The notes below the pieces were generated by a model. It searched no databases. It worked only from the letters and a program-made list of their open reading frames with translations, and was not told where the DNA came from. Made by a program: the position numbers and the translations under genes. Source: SIG673 sp045660565 (lineage in GTDB: Bacteria > Bacillota > Clostridia > Oscillospirales > CAG-272). From it: a stretch of DNA of 20,228 nucleotides. The stretch is taken from contig JAZRDX010000065.1 in assembly GCA_045660565.1 (NCBI GenBank), positions 1 through 20,228 of the forward strand, written 5' to 3'. Below are positions 20,224 through 20,228 of the stretch, one piece after another (within the stretch, counting starts at the first letter, position 1; the number at the start of each line of letters is the position of its first letter).

Positions 20224-20228
20224 TACTA

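Noticed and set aside
20141..20227. 28-codon open frame on the minus strand at the right edge, ending in TAG
   Set aside because: It runs off the window, crosses several hairpins, and its codon use is unlike the neighbouring genes, so it cannot be supported as a gene from this sequence.

Overview
This window reads as a stretch of chromosome from a low-to-medium GC, endospore-lineage Bacillota, most likely class Clostridia. The reasons are the gene blocks nadK-argR-recN, gdpP-rplI-dnaB and tilS-hpt-ftsH, the murB-rapZ pair, and a SpoVM-like 26-residue ORF close downstream of rsgA. No phage, plasmid, insertion sequence, CRISPR array, rRNA or tRNA gene is visible. I found no clearly new multi-gene system. 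The novelty lies in small ORFs, intergenic structured repeats and one degenerate domain.

Layout. Positions 1-2684 (+): the 3' end of NAD kinase, then arginine repressor ArgR and DNA-repair ATPase RecN, which starts at TTG. Positions 2824-4047 (+): tyrosyl-tRNA synthetase. Positions 4048-4391: a 344-base non-coding gap with two opposed copies of a palindromic repeat unit and several hairpins. Positions 4392-8707 (+): MurB, RapZ/YvcJ and ComEC. Positions 8708-8799: a short array of hairpins separated by the exact 9-mer AATATCACT, lying between convergent genes. Positions 8800-11296 (-): read in the direction of transcription, RsgA, an unrecognised 57-residue hydrophobic protein, a 26-residue SpoVM-like peptide, a strong bidirectional terminator, then D-Ala-D-Ala ligase. 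Positions 11297-11655: a divergent control region with a recognisable sigma-A type promoter for each side. Positions 11656-15677 (+): GdpP (c-di-AMP phosphodiesterase), ribosomal protein L9 and replicative helicase DnaB. Positions 15773-19934 (+): TilS, hypoxanthine phosphoribosyltransferase and FtsH, closed by an intrinsic terminator. Positions 19992-20228: no gene seen, but a minus-strand terminator and a hairpin-rich stretch run off the right edge.

How the genes fit together. Most are core functions: cofactor synthesis (NadK), arginine-responsive control (ArgR), recombination repair and DNA uptake (RecN, ComEC), translation (TyrS, L9, TilS, RsgA), cell-wall precursors (MurB, Ddl), second-messenger turnover (GdpP), replication (DnaB), purine salvage (Hpt) and membrane proteolysis (FtsH). 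SpoVM in Bacillus is both a spore-coat anchoring peptide and an inhibitor/substrate of FtsH, so the two are linked functionally even though they lie about 8 kb apart here.

Limits. All calls come from reading the sequence and translations by eye. No database search, folding calculation or alignment was run. Gene identities rest on family motifs. Promoter and hairpin calls are by inspection.
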